Origin: Strongylocentrotus purpuratus
Lineage: Eukaryota > Echinodermata > Echinoidea > Camarodonta > Strongylocentrotidae
Length of the DNA: 64,000 nucleotides
Direction of reading: 5' to 3'
NCBI RefSeq assembly: GCF_000002235.5
Contig: NW_022145520.1
Span: 1,774,501-1,838,500 of the forward strand
Part shown: in pieces, positions 1-10,963 of the stretch
How positions within the stretch are numbered: the first letter of the stretch is position 1
Layout: each line of letters opens with the position of its first letter
Notes under the pieces: model-generated
What the model was told of the DNA's origin: nothing
Databases searched by the model: none
Seen by the model: the letters and a program-made list of their open reading frames with translations, nothing else
Translations under genes and position numbers: made by a program

Positions 1-671
1 TGGAGAGAGAGAGAGAGAGAGAGAGAAAGTGATAGGTATGGAGAGAGAAAGTGATGGGTATAGATGGAGAGAGAGAGAGAAAGTGATGGGTATAGATGGA
101 GAGAGAGAGAGAGAGAGATGGAGAGAGAAAGATAGTGATGGGTATAGATGGAGAGAGAGAGAGAAAGTGATGGGTATAGATGGAGAGAGAAAGATAGTGA
201 TGGGTATAGATGGAGAGAGAGAGAGAGAGAGAGAAAGTGATAGGTATGGAGAGAGAAAGTGATGGGTATAGATGGAGAGAGAAAGATAGTGATGGGTATA
301 GATGGAGAGAGAGAGAGAGAGAGAGAAAGTGATAGGTATGGAGAGAGAAAGTGATGGGTATAGATGGAGAGAGAGAGAGAGAAAGTGATGGGTATAGATG
401 GAGAGAGAGAGAGAGAGAGATGGAGAGAGAAAGATAGTGATGGGTATAGATGGAGAGAGAGAGAGAAAGTGATGGGTATAGATGGAGAGAGAAAGATAGT
501 GATGGGTATAGATGGAGAGAGAGAGAGAGAGAAAGTGATAGGTATGGAGAGAGAAAGTGATGGGTATAGATGGAGAGAGAGAGAGAGAGAAATTGATGGG
601 TATAGATGGAGAGAGAGAGAGAAAGTGATAGGTATGGAGAGAGAAAGTGATGGGTATAGATGGAGGGGAAG

Positions 672-715
<44 letters not shown>
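1..715. repeat. GA-rich minisatellite with ~302-bp higher-order repeat
   Basis: Tracts of (GA)n alternate with a short conserved core, GTGATGGGTATAGATGG or GTGATAGGTATGG. The block starting at position 1 recurs almost base for base from about 303, so the short units are organised in a higher-order unit of about 302 bp. It ends in a pure (GA)n run near 680-716. The array continues past the left edge of the window. Open frames across it result from the near absence of stop triplets in this composition and are not called as genes. Confidence 0.95.
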
Positions 716-720
<5 letters not shown>

Positions 721-1027
721 GGGGTCTATATATAAAGGAGCTAGGGTAAATGAAAATGGCTAGAAATTCATATAGAGTAGTAGAGAGAGAGCAGATGTGG
801 AAAATATTTGTAAAAGGGGGGACCATAAACTAGGCCGGATATGGTAGTTCTCTTTTTTCTTTTATTTGTTTTATTTATGTAAACAATCACGTCGAAATGT
901 ATATCCGGATAAGGGATTGAATGAAACAACATCGGATCGGATATCGGCCGGAGTTTTATAACAACATGCTGCGGAGCCGAAATCGAGACTGAGAATATAT
1001 TTGTATGAGATATAAATTGATATAAAA
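716..1027 (+). other. 5' flank / probable 5'UTR and promoter of MRPL20
   Basis: This is non-repetitive sequence between the GA minisatellite and the MRPL20 start codon. A TATATATAAA stretch lies at about 727-736, but I cannot tell whether it acts as a TATA box. There is no other gene here. The promoter assignment rests only on position. Confidence 0.35.
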
Positions 1028-4000
1028 ATGGTCCACTTATCTCTTGTGAGGATGATCAGGTCAAGGGGACCGGACAGATATTGGAGGAAGAGATTCTACC
1101 TTGACCAGTCAACGGTAAGAGCACGAAAATTGATCATTTGTGAACATGACATTTGTGGCCAGTCCCACATGTTTCTTTTCGTGTGTGAGCATGTTTAGCC
1201 GAGAGACAGAACTTAAAAATCCATTTTATGCTTGACCAAACATGTCATTGTAACTTTGATGATAGCAAAAATTCAAAAGGGGGAATAAATTGCTAGTGCT
1301 GGGAATACCGTAAAGATTTAGATCAATACTCAAGCATTAATAATGTTTAGATCTAGACCTATGTTGGCAATTGTTTGTTTGGACTTGGTCAGTTGGTGTT
1401 TTTTTTAATATTTTTTATTCATAATCATTCATAGATCTATTCAATAATTTTGTTCAGTGACGCAAAAATGATCTAGAGGTCTAAACATCGATGTGTGCTC
1501 TGCATTTTGATTCTTTTCTAGCAATACTTTGGCCGTAGGAGGAATTGCTTTTCAGTGGCTGTCAGAGCTGTGAGGAGGGCATGGCAGAATTCAACCGCCG
1601 GCCGCAAGAAGAAAAAGGGACAGATGAGGAGGGTAAGAATGTTACTATACCCAGACGTTGTGTGTCCGGACAGGTTGTGTACTGACCCGCAGGGGGGAGG
1701 GGGGTACTCACATATTTAGACTTACAGGGGTGTGCCGCTCTAATGGGTTACTTACTTTAACAAAAATTATCATTAAACATGGGTCCCATCTTTCACAAAA
1801 ATATCCCAAAACATGGGTCCGTTTTTTCAAAATTTCCAAAATACTTGCATGGCAAACACCCAGAAATTGTGAAAAATGGGCGTTTATTTCGAGACAAATT
1901 ACCCAAATGCGTATGAGTTTCGGGGTTTTAGCGGCACACCCCCGTCCAAACCAAATCTGATTACCCCACCCCCAGGTTGTGTACATACGGACAGTTGATT
2001 TAAAGGTAAAGACCAGTAATGGTCATGCGATTGCATTGTGAAAGAAACGTTGTGGAATCGATCAGAAAAGGTTGATCATCTAGCATCTAGCATCTGCAAG
2101 GTTCTGGAATCATCAAAATGATAAGAAATTTGGCCCATTCTTCGTAAAGTTACAAGCACTATACACAGAAAGATGTATATGGGACTACCCTATCTCTCTC
2201 ACACGACCATGAGAGAAATAAATTTACCAAATATATGAATTAGTAGGCGGTTTCCCGGCAAATTTTTTATCATCATGTATTAGTCAAAACATATTCTTTC
2301 ACATGATTGGTAATGAGAGCTTCCATTTCATTTTTTGAAATTGGGGCGTTACCAATACTGGTCTTTACCTTTAAGACAGTAGTTTGAAGAAGTTCACATG
2401 CAATGTTTCATAAGTCTTTCAAGACTTATGTTAGACAATATTTATAAAGGATGAATATTTATGATGGTTTGCTGTTTGATGCATACAAAGGCAATAGTGG
2501 TTACTTTTTAGTTTTGGAAAGCGTCTAGACACACTACCCTAGATAAAAATCAAGCCATATATATTGCATGTGTCTAAGATCCACCATCCATCTTTTCTCC
2601 TTTTTTTGGTCATTTTTCCTCTAGCTCTGGAACCTGAGAATCAGTGCCGCTGTCCAGGAGCATGGGTTAACGTATGGACCATTCATTGGAAATCTTTTGA
2701 AGGTAAGATTACATTGCTAATCAGTGAATTCTGTAGAAATTAAAACAGGCTTGTTATTTCAATTCAAGCAATGTAAACCTGTGTAAGAATTGAGATGATC
2801 AGGTGTATGTGTATGCAATGTTTCAATTTTTGTAGTCGCATGAAATGTTTAGCTTTCTAGAAATCTTAGCTTGGTCTTAACCATAAACAGTGGATTTTTC
2901 ATTCAATCAGCTATGATCAACAAATATATCTAAGTTCCTTTAATTCCATTTTAAGATCAAATTTTATACATGTATCATGATTATCAAAGTTTATCTTTCA
3001 TTTAGAAATTACATAGAATTGACCCAATTTCAATAAAACATCAAAATCCACAAAATGTGTTTCAAAAATTTCAACTGTTGAGTGTACTCTAAAACACATT
3101 ATGAAAAATTGCTTATATTTAATCCATAATTAACCATGCATAGCCAAGTTAAATTTATGTATTTCTGCTGAAATGATTTTAATGTTATTTTTCTTCTTCC
3201 TATTTTTTTTTAACAGCACAATATTCGGCTTGACAGGAAGGTCCTTTCTCATATAGCCATCTATGAACCAAAGACATTTAAGGTAAATTCTGAATTTCAA
3301 AGATACTACCGAGTGGCTTGCCTGTATTTAAAAAAGTTTATATGTGTAAATGTAATCATCATATGGTAAAGGATTCATTCTGTTACTTACTTTATATCTA
3401 GATTTGGTCATTAGTAAATAGTAAACCCGTTAATCTGGATTTCTTTCACCTCTTCGAAATCAATGTTTGTTTTTGAAATTATTTTTTTGCCTCGTCTTTC
3501 ATTTTCTTCTGATTCATAATCTAAAAAGTGAGAAAAAATAAAAAGGATCATACCCAAAACAATTCCTTAAATCATTTGTTTAGAGCCAGAAGGTCGCTGA
3601 CTCTATGGTGAATGTATGAATTAATACCCTTCCTGGGGAGTGTTTCACAAAGATCCTAAGTTGGACTTAACAACTATGAAAAGCCGTTAGCATCTTTAGA
3701 AATATTTTGTAAAAGTTATTTTAAATGGCATAAAATGTTGATTCAAATCATTCACATTTCTATTATCAGGGAGATTTCACATGATTTCATAAGTCTAAAT
3801 ACTTGAATTTGTGCTTTTGAATATATGTTATTTTAAGTTCACAAATGACTCTCTATAATGTTTAAGTCCAACTTAGAGTTTAGTTCGACTTAGGATCTCC
3901 CCAGCTCTCTGGAGACCATTTGTTCATGTGTGCTTACATACTGCGATACATGGGTATCTATGTGTGTTAATTATTTTCCAAATTTTTTTGTGCCAATGTC

Positions 4001-4195
4001 AATGATCTCATCTGTTCTTTCCCATCCATCCAGTGTTTAGCTGAGCTAGCCAGCCAGAAGCACAAGGAAGGACTCTTAGCAACGCTCGCAAAGAACCCAG
4101 AGGGCTTCCTATCAGGCCCCGTCACGCAAGACGACCTTTTGGCCGAGAGCGTCCGCAAACTACGACTGAGCTCCAACCCATCTGCCTCGTCGTGA
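1028..4195 (+). CDS. MRPL20: Mitochondrial large ribosomal subunit protein bL20m, 5 coding exons
   Basis: This encodes a 23S-type rRNA-binding protein of the mitochondrial large ribosomal subunit. Coding exons are 1028-1114, 1522-1632, 2625-2702, 3217-3282 and 4034-4195. All introns are GT-AG and all junctions are phase 0, giving 167 residues (29+37+26+22+53). The bL20 signature is clear: DRYWRKR at residues 17-23, a basic segment with GRRRNCFSVAVRAVRRAW in exon 2, the SAAVQEHGLTYGPFIGNLLK segment in exon 3, and LDRKVLSHIAIYEPKTFK in exon 4, which matches the human RKVLADLAIYEPKTFK region. The human protein is about 149 aa; the extra length is in the weakly conserved C-terminal tail. The start is the ATG that gives the short basic N-terminus typical of the family. 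Introns 1 to 4 carry repeats, including a MITE at 2000-2374. The call rests on remembered family sequence, not on a search. Confidence 0.93.
1672..1984. mobile_element. G/C-tract insertion flanked by 11-bp direct repeats
   Basis: The direct repeat AGGTTGTGTAC occurs at 1672-1682 and 1974-1984. The 291 bp between them begin with a G-rich run (GGGGGGAGGGGGGTA) and end with a complementary C-rich run (TACCCCACCCCC), so the ends are loosely inverted. This looks like a small non-autonomous insertion with a target-site duplication. It lies in MRPL20 intron 2. The short open frames on both strands here have no recognisable product. Confidence 0.6.
2000..2374 (+). mobile_element. MITE family A, copy 1
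   Basis: The ends are perfect 18-bp inverted repeats, TTAAAGGTAAAGACCAGT at 2000-2017 and its complement at 2357-2374. The internal core (GTTGTGGAATCGATCAG, GTTGATCATCTAGCAT, AAGGTTCTGGAATCATCA) recurs in five other places in the window. I use the strand of this copy as the family reference. It lies in MRPL20 intron 2, about 250 bp before exon 3, and has no coding capacity. Confidence 0.88.
3635..3902. mobile_element. Small TIR element in MRPL20 intron 4
   Basis: The left end GGGGAGTGTTTCACAAAGAT followed by CCTAAGTTGGACTTAA pairs imperfectly with the right end, where AGTCCAACTT and GACTTAGGATCTCCCC occur. It is about 268 bp and non-coding. The GTTTCACAAA end type resembles the element at 15845-15980. 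Confidence 0.6.
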
Positions 4196-4983
4196 CCTAA
4201 TGGTCATGTGATCGCAAAAGACTTTGAACAATAACCCAATTCAGTGTGTACTGTAGCTGATGGGAAAGACCGAGAAAAACTGTTGGATTTTTTTGCAGAT
4301 GGTCAACAAAATGAATCAAACAACTTTTTATATCATATGCCGTTGAGAAATGATGATAATGATGGCCTCTTGTCGCGGCTCTTGCACTACAATGTCTCAC
4401 AAATTCAACGTTCTTGGTCAGAACATGCATTTCAAATTAAAGATTAAAATGAATTAAGGATCCATCATTATCAACTTGCATGTTCTGTGATTCCAAAGAA
4501 AATCTGGGAACCATGCATAGCAGTGCTATATATAACACAATGGCACTAACCCTCCAATTGTGTGCATGCATGATGAATTATATTGCAAAATATGCATTTA
4601 CCAATCACGTGAACTTTGTAGAGATGAGCTAACATGTACTAGTATATCAAGGATGTGGTTTCAAACTTTCAATCCTATTCTAATGTTTTGGACATAGAAT
4701 ATTATCCTTCGATGTAAATTTTCTCTTTGAAAGGTGCATCATGTAAAGCTACGTGTATCAGTAAATTCATATTATAACTGTGTATACTTGGTGTAACAGT
4801 GTATTCTGTTTATGATTTGAATTTTATTGCATTTTATTTTTCATTTCAATCTCTTGACTTTACAGGACAATATATGAATAACATGGTAATGTTACAAGAA
4901 TTTTGAGTGGGTGTCTTTCATTGAAATATGTTTCAAAGAGATACATACGTCCAAGATGAAGAGACCTAAACTATCATCAGGAT
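4196..4983. other. MRPL20 3' flank, no gene
   Basis: This holds the sequence downstream of the MRPL20 stop, probably including its 3'UTR. Short frames on both strands overlap one another and lack family features. I could not choose a polyadenylation signal with confidence. Confidence 0.5.
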
Positions 4984-5170
4984 TTCTGAGAAAGACAGAG
5001 AGAGGGAGAGGTAAATGGAAAGAGAGAGAGAGAGAAAGAGATGAAAGAAGGAGAATGTAGTAGAGGAAGAGAGACAGACATTGGGAGACAGCTAAAAAGG
5101 CAGGATAGGGAAATGGAGAAAGAGAGAAGGAAAGGAATGCAAGGAAGAGGGGATAGAGACATGGGAGTTG
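4984..5170. repeat. GA-rich low-complexity tract
   Basis: Irregular GAGAGA, GGAAGA and GACAGA runs. The antisense Leu/Ser/Pro-rich frames are translations of this composition. 5240-5990 is unique sequence in which I recognise no gene. Confidence 0.8.
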
Positions 5171-5989
5171 GCCAGTGTAACCGAGGTATGAAACAGTTAC
5201 GGTAATCGACAGGAAAGGGGAAAAAAGGGGAGGTACAAAACAAGATTTACAGAATATGCACATGTAGGAAGTTTGGGAGCGATGAAAAAGATCCAAGTAT
5301 GACTGGATAGAAAGTGAAAGATTGTAGGCAAGTGTTTATAGAAGTACTTCTTTCTTTAAAAATAAAATACAAGACATCTTGTACGATTGCTAGAAATAAA
5401 ACAGAACACATCAAACACTATAAAAAGGATCACTTATATCATTACCTTTTATTTACACATATTCTATAAAGTGATTGATATACACGGACAAGAGCCCGCT
5501 TTTCACGGTAGAGTACTTTCGGCAAATATGGAGTGCACATGCAACATCGCATGCATCTACTGCCGACATGAAAATCAGTACAGTGGGACTACATGTAGAC
5601 TACAAAACTGTAGTAAACCAGAAGAATGTTAAAGCCCTTCTAGGGCTCTGAACAGATGAAATATTAATACTCCACATACATAGGTAAAAAATTGTTCATA
5701 TTTTATGGGAATACATGTACATCATCAAATTTGAAGTGAAAAAAATAATTAATGATTATTAGAAGGCAAGCATGCAAACTATTGATAAATGGTGTTTTTT
5801 TTAAAAAGAGAATTAGAATAAAATACTGGTAAAGCAAAAATATATATCGTAGTGATTGTATACTAGATAAGCATGATTTATAAGCTGAAACATAGTCTTA
5901 ATTATAAGTGAATTAGCAGCAATATCAGTGGGATAACAGGTAAAATCATAGGGGGTGGCAATGGTCTTAAGAGATAGTAAAAATACTCA

Positions 5990-6115
5990 GGAATGGGGGG
6001 GGGGGGGGGGGGGGGAGGGGTGGGCGATGGCACCCCCCTCCAAAGTGGTAGGAAAAGTCATCACAATGCAAGTGTCCCTCCCTGTGTCTGCCCGGGGGCT
6101 GTGCCACTGACCCTT
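5990..6115. repeat. Poly-G run and G/C-tract remnant
   Basis: A run of more than 20 G at about 5994-6015 is followed by GGGGTGGGCG and CACCCCCC segments, like the tract-bearing insertion at 6872-7170. It is probably a remnant of the same kind of element. Run length is unreliable in assemblies. Confidence 0.6.
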
Positions 6116-6859
6116 AATGTGACATAGCACTAATACTTAAGCTTAACAAATTTAGGTAAAACATAAATCATTTTTAAAGTCATATACTAGAGATTATTTG
6201 AAAAGATTGTTAGCAAAAAGTGTAATCAAATAAGCTTCTTTTTCAAACATACATGAAGGGATATTATGATTGCCTCTTATCTGTTCTCCTAATGTGTATC
6301 GGATAAAACGGTTACGGTAGACCAGTTTCATTTCCACAATGAATGAATTGTACATTATTAATTGTGGAGGAAATCCAGTCTCTGAACATCCCAATGTCTA
6401 CAAAAAAACATCAGGTTGGCAGATTATTTTTTTCCAAAGTTCAATAAATCAATATTTCCGCTGCTGATAGCATAAAGTATTATTTTAAACCGGATTCAGA
6501 GTCTCATGAAATGATTTCTTATATTCTCAGGAATGTTTCAAGATTTTCACAATATGATGACCTTTCTAATTCCTGTAAATTTTCATCACAAATTTGCAAC
6601 TTTATCTTCTAAGAAATTACAAGTACCGTACAATATTACTATTTACTAATAATTGTTTAATATGTTTGTTTTTTTCTTCCCGGGGTAGCCTTGTCAGTGT
6701 TAATACTATTCTGCAAACATATTATTAGTACCCTTATCTATATCTAAAATATATTGATTTCAGACTGTTGATACACACAAATTATTTAATATTCAAAATT
6801 ACCGGTAATCATTTTTTTCCCTTCATATTATGGTGCATTGTGGTTCTGGTAAACACCAG

Positions 6860-7182
6860 TGGATGTTAACAGGCGAGGATCCAGGAAATCTTAGGGGTGG
6901 GGGCCCAATTTTTTTTCTTTTTGCTCCCAAAAATTAAAAAATCGCGCCGGCCGAAAATGCCCTCAATGTAGGGGAGGGGGGGGGTGGTAGTGAGCAAATT
7001 TGTGTGTTTTTTGGCCCTCAAAAATTTGCACCCCCCCCCCCCTTGAGTGCCAGGGGGGGGGGGGGCCAACTCCCAAAAAAGGTTAAATTTACAAGTTTTT
7101 ACACATTTTTTTTCCAGAGGGGGGGGGGGGGGGGCAGCCCCCTCCCCCCCCCCCCCCCCAGATCCGCCACTGGATGTTAACA
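6860..7182. mobile_element. G/C-tract insertion flanked by 12-bp direct repeats
   Basis: The direct repeat TGGATGTTAACA lies at 6860-6871 and 7171-7182. The 299-bp insert starts GGCGAGGATCCAGG and ends AGATCCGCCAC, so the ends are inverted (GGATC/GATCC). It contains several long G and C homopolymers and AAAA-rich stretches. The organisation matches the insertion at 1683-1973. Apparent Gly/Pro-rich peptides from both strands are homopolymer translations. Confidence 0.72.
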
Positions 7183-8044
7183 AAGCTCTGGTTTCAATCA
7201 TAAAGGTTTCAAACTACAATTACGGTCTGAATAAAATATATCACCAATTAAATAATGTTCAGATTTAAGATTGAATGTGATCAATACAAAATACAGATAC
7301 TACATTAATATTTAACATATAAAAGTAAACCTTCCTTCAGTGTCTAGTTTACAGAATACAAAATATGAGCTTTAAATTAGATTCTACTTCAATTATATGG
7401 CATCCCAAACAAGTAGCAAAATATGACAATATTAGTGCTGATGTGAGAAATTAATGCAGTTTACTTAAAGACTTTAAAAAATTGAGTAGAGACATTTATT
7501 AACTACTTATTAGTGCAAGCTCACCTGTTAAATCTAAATTGCAACTATTAAGTCTAGTCTACATGCAACTTCTAGCAAAGTCTATTTATCGCAAATTTCC
7601 AAAGGCACTTTATCTGTAATAGCCATGTTTAACCCAATTTGGTGCAAGGATGTAACAGTACAGTGAACTAAAGGATAGACAATAATATAGTGTAGGTACG
7701 AGTCAAAACTGTTTATTTCTTCCATGAGGCTCATCTCCCTTCTATGCACGTTGACTGGTTGGTCTGTGTGTAAAAATCCATTTTACTCACGGTCAGTTTA
7801 ATTAGCAGCAGAAGTATGGGCTGTACCATAAACTGAATATTTCAATCACTTGTTACATCGTCCGTTCAAAGCCAGATGCATCGACTATTTAACTTGTATT
7901 ATTTAATACAGGGTTAAGCCCTTTTGGCTAACAACAGACGACACGATCCAGTAATATCAAGACAATGTTAACAAAACATACCTTATGGTCATTGTGTGCG
8001 ACTGGCTTCATAGATGCTGGTGTGCATTAAAAAAAAGCCCCACA
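7183..8044. other. Intergenic, no gene seen
   Basis: AT-rich unique sequence with no TIR pair, SINE promoter boxes or coding exon that I can recognise. Confidence 0.5.
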
Positions 8045-8160
8045 GCATTAACAATAATAATTATAATTTTTACCCAGGGTAGCCTCATTGGTATCAATAC
8101 CGTTCTCCCTGAGGGCCCTGCAATCATATTATTACCCGACATAGCAGCAGCAAATCAATA
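8045..8160 (-). mobile_element. SINE 3' fragment
   Basis: A short AATAATAA tract is followed by TACCCAGGGTAGCCTCATTG and CTGAGGGCCCTGCAATC, which are shared with the better-preserved copy at 20487-20740. It is a 3'-end fragment in reverse orientation, without the promoter half. Confidence 0.6.
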
Positions 8161-8589
8161 AATGAATTACAGCATATACCACATACCTGAAAACCACATT
8201 TGGGGGAGAGAATCCCTATGGTGTTACACAGGAGACATTAGAACATCCTTTATAAGTGTTTAGTATAAAGATATGGCAATGACTTGTATAAATAATTGTC
8301 TCATTAATCATTTAACATAACTATAATTACTACATATATATAATCTTTTTATCTATTTACAGTACAAATATCAAAGCTGATGAAATTTTGGAGGATTTTT
8401 TTCTTCACAGTTTACCTGTATAGATGGAGGTTGGAAATTATTGTTCAACATGAAAGTTCACTCACTCGGCAAATTTGACAATACAGGCAATTTTGGTTAC
8501 GATGGTAATCATCCGTAAAGTGTCCATTGACGAGGATGCCAGGTGCCAGTGACATAAATGAGAAAAATGAGATGTCTCCAAATTAGCCT

Positions 8590-8842
8590 ATATCGAAGGG
8601 TCAGTGACACAAAGACGTAACTCTATTTTGGCCATTTTGAGAAAAAGTATGTGTCACTGAGCACTTGGGCCTTATTAAGGAGTTAAGTTTATGTTTCACC
8701 AGCCATTGACTTCAATGGGGTGTTGGGTGGATTTAAGTCTTTGTGTTTCCTGGAAAGCCCACATTTTTCTGAACATTATGATATCAAATACTCATTTGGG
8801 GAAATATGGAGTTACGTCTTTGTGTCACTGAACCCTCGATAT
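8590..8842. mobile_element. MITE with ~35-bp inverted ends (GTGACACAAAGACGTAACTC)
   Basis: The left end ATATCGAAGGGTCAGTGACA continues into CAAAGACGTAACTC. The right end is its near-perfect complement, GAGTTACGTCTTTGTGTCAC followed by TGAACCCTCGATAT. The element is 253 bp and non-coding. Another piece with TGTGTCACTGA lies inside at about 8650, so the body also has related motifs. Confidence 0.88.
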
Positions 8843-9019
8843 GTAACACACGAAGACTAGCACGGTGGTAGCCACACTACAAACACTGCACTGCAGTAGA
8901 ATCAGTCATGCATGAGATACTGGAGGAGACAACGAAAATACAACAGGTACATTGGTGAACACCGTAACGGCATAGAGATTAAGAGACGACACCAACATTG
9001 TGATGCACTGTATGTGAGG

Positions 9020-9145
9020 GTACATACATGCTCTTATAAAGAGTTGCAAGTTATTTGCGATTGATATCAATCGCAACTGTACCTGTACATAAGAGGAGAG
9101 TGCAAACTTGCGACTGATTCGGATCAATCGCAAATCTTTGTAAGA
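9020..9145. mobile_element. MITE family B (GCGATTGATATCAATCGC), copy 1
   Basis: This contains the palindrome GCGATTGATATCAATCGC, the half CGACTGATTCGGATCAATCG, and the end GTAAGACAGGGCCC. The same arrangement (GGGCCCTGTCTTA, then GATTGAT...ATCAATC) is seen at 13100-13262 and 14066-14193. It is a small foldback-type element. Confidence 0.7.
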
Positions 9146-9859
9146 CAGGGCCCCGGGTAATAATAATAATACTGTAAGCGCTTCGGCCACTTACTGGTAA
9201 AGCGTTGTATATCAAAGAAACAGGTATCATTATTACAAGACATGAATGCACTAGAAATGCAATGCACCACGAGCGAGAGAGCGTGAACATGGCGAAACGA
9301 AGGCTAGATGTTGGTAAACCGACACATGTGAGATAGTTTTACAGATAGAGGTGATATTACATGATTGACTCGTTATACAAGCAGAGGAATGTACCTTATA
9401 TTGTCAAAGAGCCCAAATGAAAATAGTTACTCTGTTCCCTTTTTAACAGATGAATGGCTCCACTTCACACACCTTAATTTACTGCACCCCTCAGAGATTT
9501 CATTTTCTCTCTAAAAATAAGAGAGATTATGGTTTTTTACAGTACCTCACTACATGTATATACAGTTAACAACTAAATTATTCATACCCCTTGTAAGTTT
9601 GATGTTTTTTTGTTTTGTTTTGTAACTCTGGAATGAAAGGTGGACTGGTTGAATTAGGGCCTTTGATGAATACTTTTCAATGTTAGCTTCAATACGTCAC
9701 ATTCTCAAGAAACACAAATCGGGATAAATCAATTTTCCACATACTTAAAAACAAAAAATTGGTAAGGGTATGAATAATTTAGTCGTTTACTGTAGGCCTT
9801 TGCACGACTGTTCATTGACACATGCTCCGGCTATCATTGCTCGGCTAACTATTCCTTAC

Positions 9860-10258
9860 ACCAACTTCAACCCGCACCAAACACTACACCTAACCTGAAA
9901 CCTAACCCTAACCCAAAATAACTGAAGAAATAAAGCCCTGACCAACTATCACCGAACCAAATGTCGCCAGACCAAATATTGTAAGAACAGATGGCAAAAA
10001 GGCAAGTGTCAGACTGTCAGGTTATCTGCTTGGCACTTTCTGGAAGAGGATTCACTTCACAATACTTGCCCACAGTCAATTTGCTTGTCATAACCAAATG
10101 CATCCCTGGACATAGCACTACACCTAGCTTTAAACCTAACCCTAACCAAACAATTTTGAAGAAATAAATCCCTGACCAAATGTCATCAAAGTAAATATCA
10201 CTGGAGCAAAGATAGTAAGAACAGATGACAATAAAGCAAGTGTCAGATTGGACCATCT
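9860..10258. repeat. Diverged tandem duplication with CCTAACCC stretches
   Basis: A module of about 155 bp occurs twice, at roughly 9868-10018 and 10105-10252. The order is shared: ACTACACCTA, AAACCTAACCCTAACC, GAAGAAATAAA, CCCTGACCAA, TAAGAACAGATG and AAGTGTCAGA. The CCTAACCC pieces are telomere-like but short. Confidence 0.75.
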
Positions 10259-10334
10259 GCATGGATTCCCTTCATATCAAATAGTAGCCCAAATTCATTC
10301 TCTATAAATTGTCATGAGACTGATAGAAAGCATT

Positions 10335-10510
10335 TGTATGTTTGTATGTAAGTAGCAAATGGACAGATGGCTTTAGGTCCTTTCTGAGGGACTCAGTAAT
10401 ACAGATTAATGCCTTAATACCAAAGGGCATGAGCATATTGACTTGATTGCGAACCAATGACCTCCCAGTTACGAGACCACTTCTCTACGGTTATCAAAAC
10501 AACCATGACT
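10335..10510 (-). mobile_element. tRNA-derived SINE, reverse orientation
   Basis: Read on the - strand, the segment GGTCTCGTAACTGGGAGGTC followed by ATTGGTTCG resembles a tRNA anticodon arm and T arm. The other side carries ATGGCTTTAGGTCC and ATTAATGCCTTA, which are shared with the fragment at 38085-38235. Fragments of another SINE lie at 10640-10790. Confidence 0.6.
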
Positions 10511-10963
10511 GTCTGTAGTGAAGATGATGAATAATCTATTACACCAAATACCTGGCATACTTACAATGAAATTAATGATTCATAGTAACTACAAGTATGT
10601 TCACTTCTTGTAATTATCTTCACATATCACACATTTTCATCAATGTCTTTGGGCTTCTAAAGACCTGTAGATTACTTTTCTTGGCTGTAGCATTCAAGGA
10701 ATTACTTCCTACTGCTACCCATTTACTTCATCTGAGACAAGTGTGGCAAATGTAGACTGATATCTTGCTACAGGACGTTAACCATAAATATCCCACTGAA
10801 ACGCATTCAGATTTTAATGCACACATTTCAGTGGGATGTCAGGGAACTTGTACCTAGGACACGTTTGTGAATAAAGCTCTGTCCTTGTTACAAATACCCC
10901 TCTCAAAATTCCACCAGCTTCGCTTACAAATTAAATGTCCGTTGCAAAATTCCATGTTCCCTA

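Noticed and set aside
29..678. Arg/Glu-rich frames at the window start
   Set aside because: GA minisatellite units; no codon-level constraint visible.
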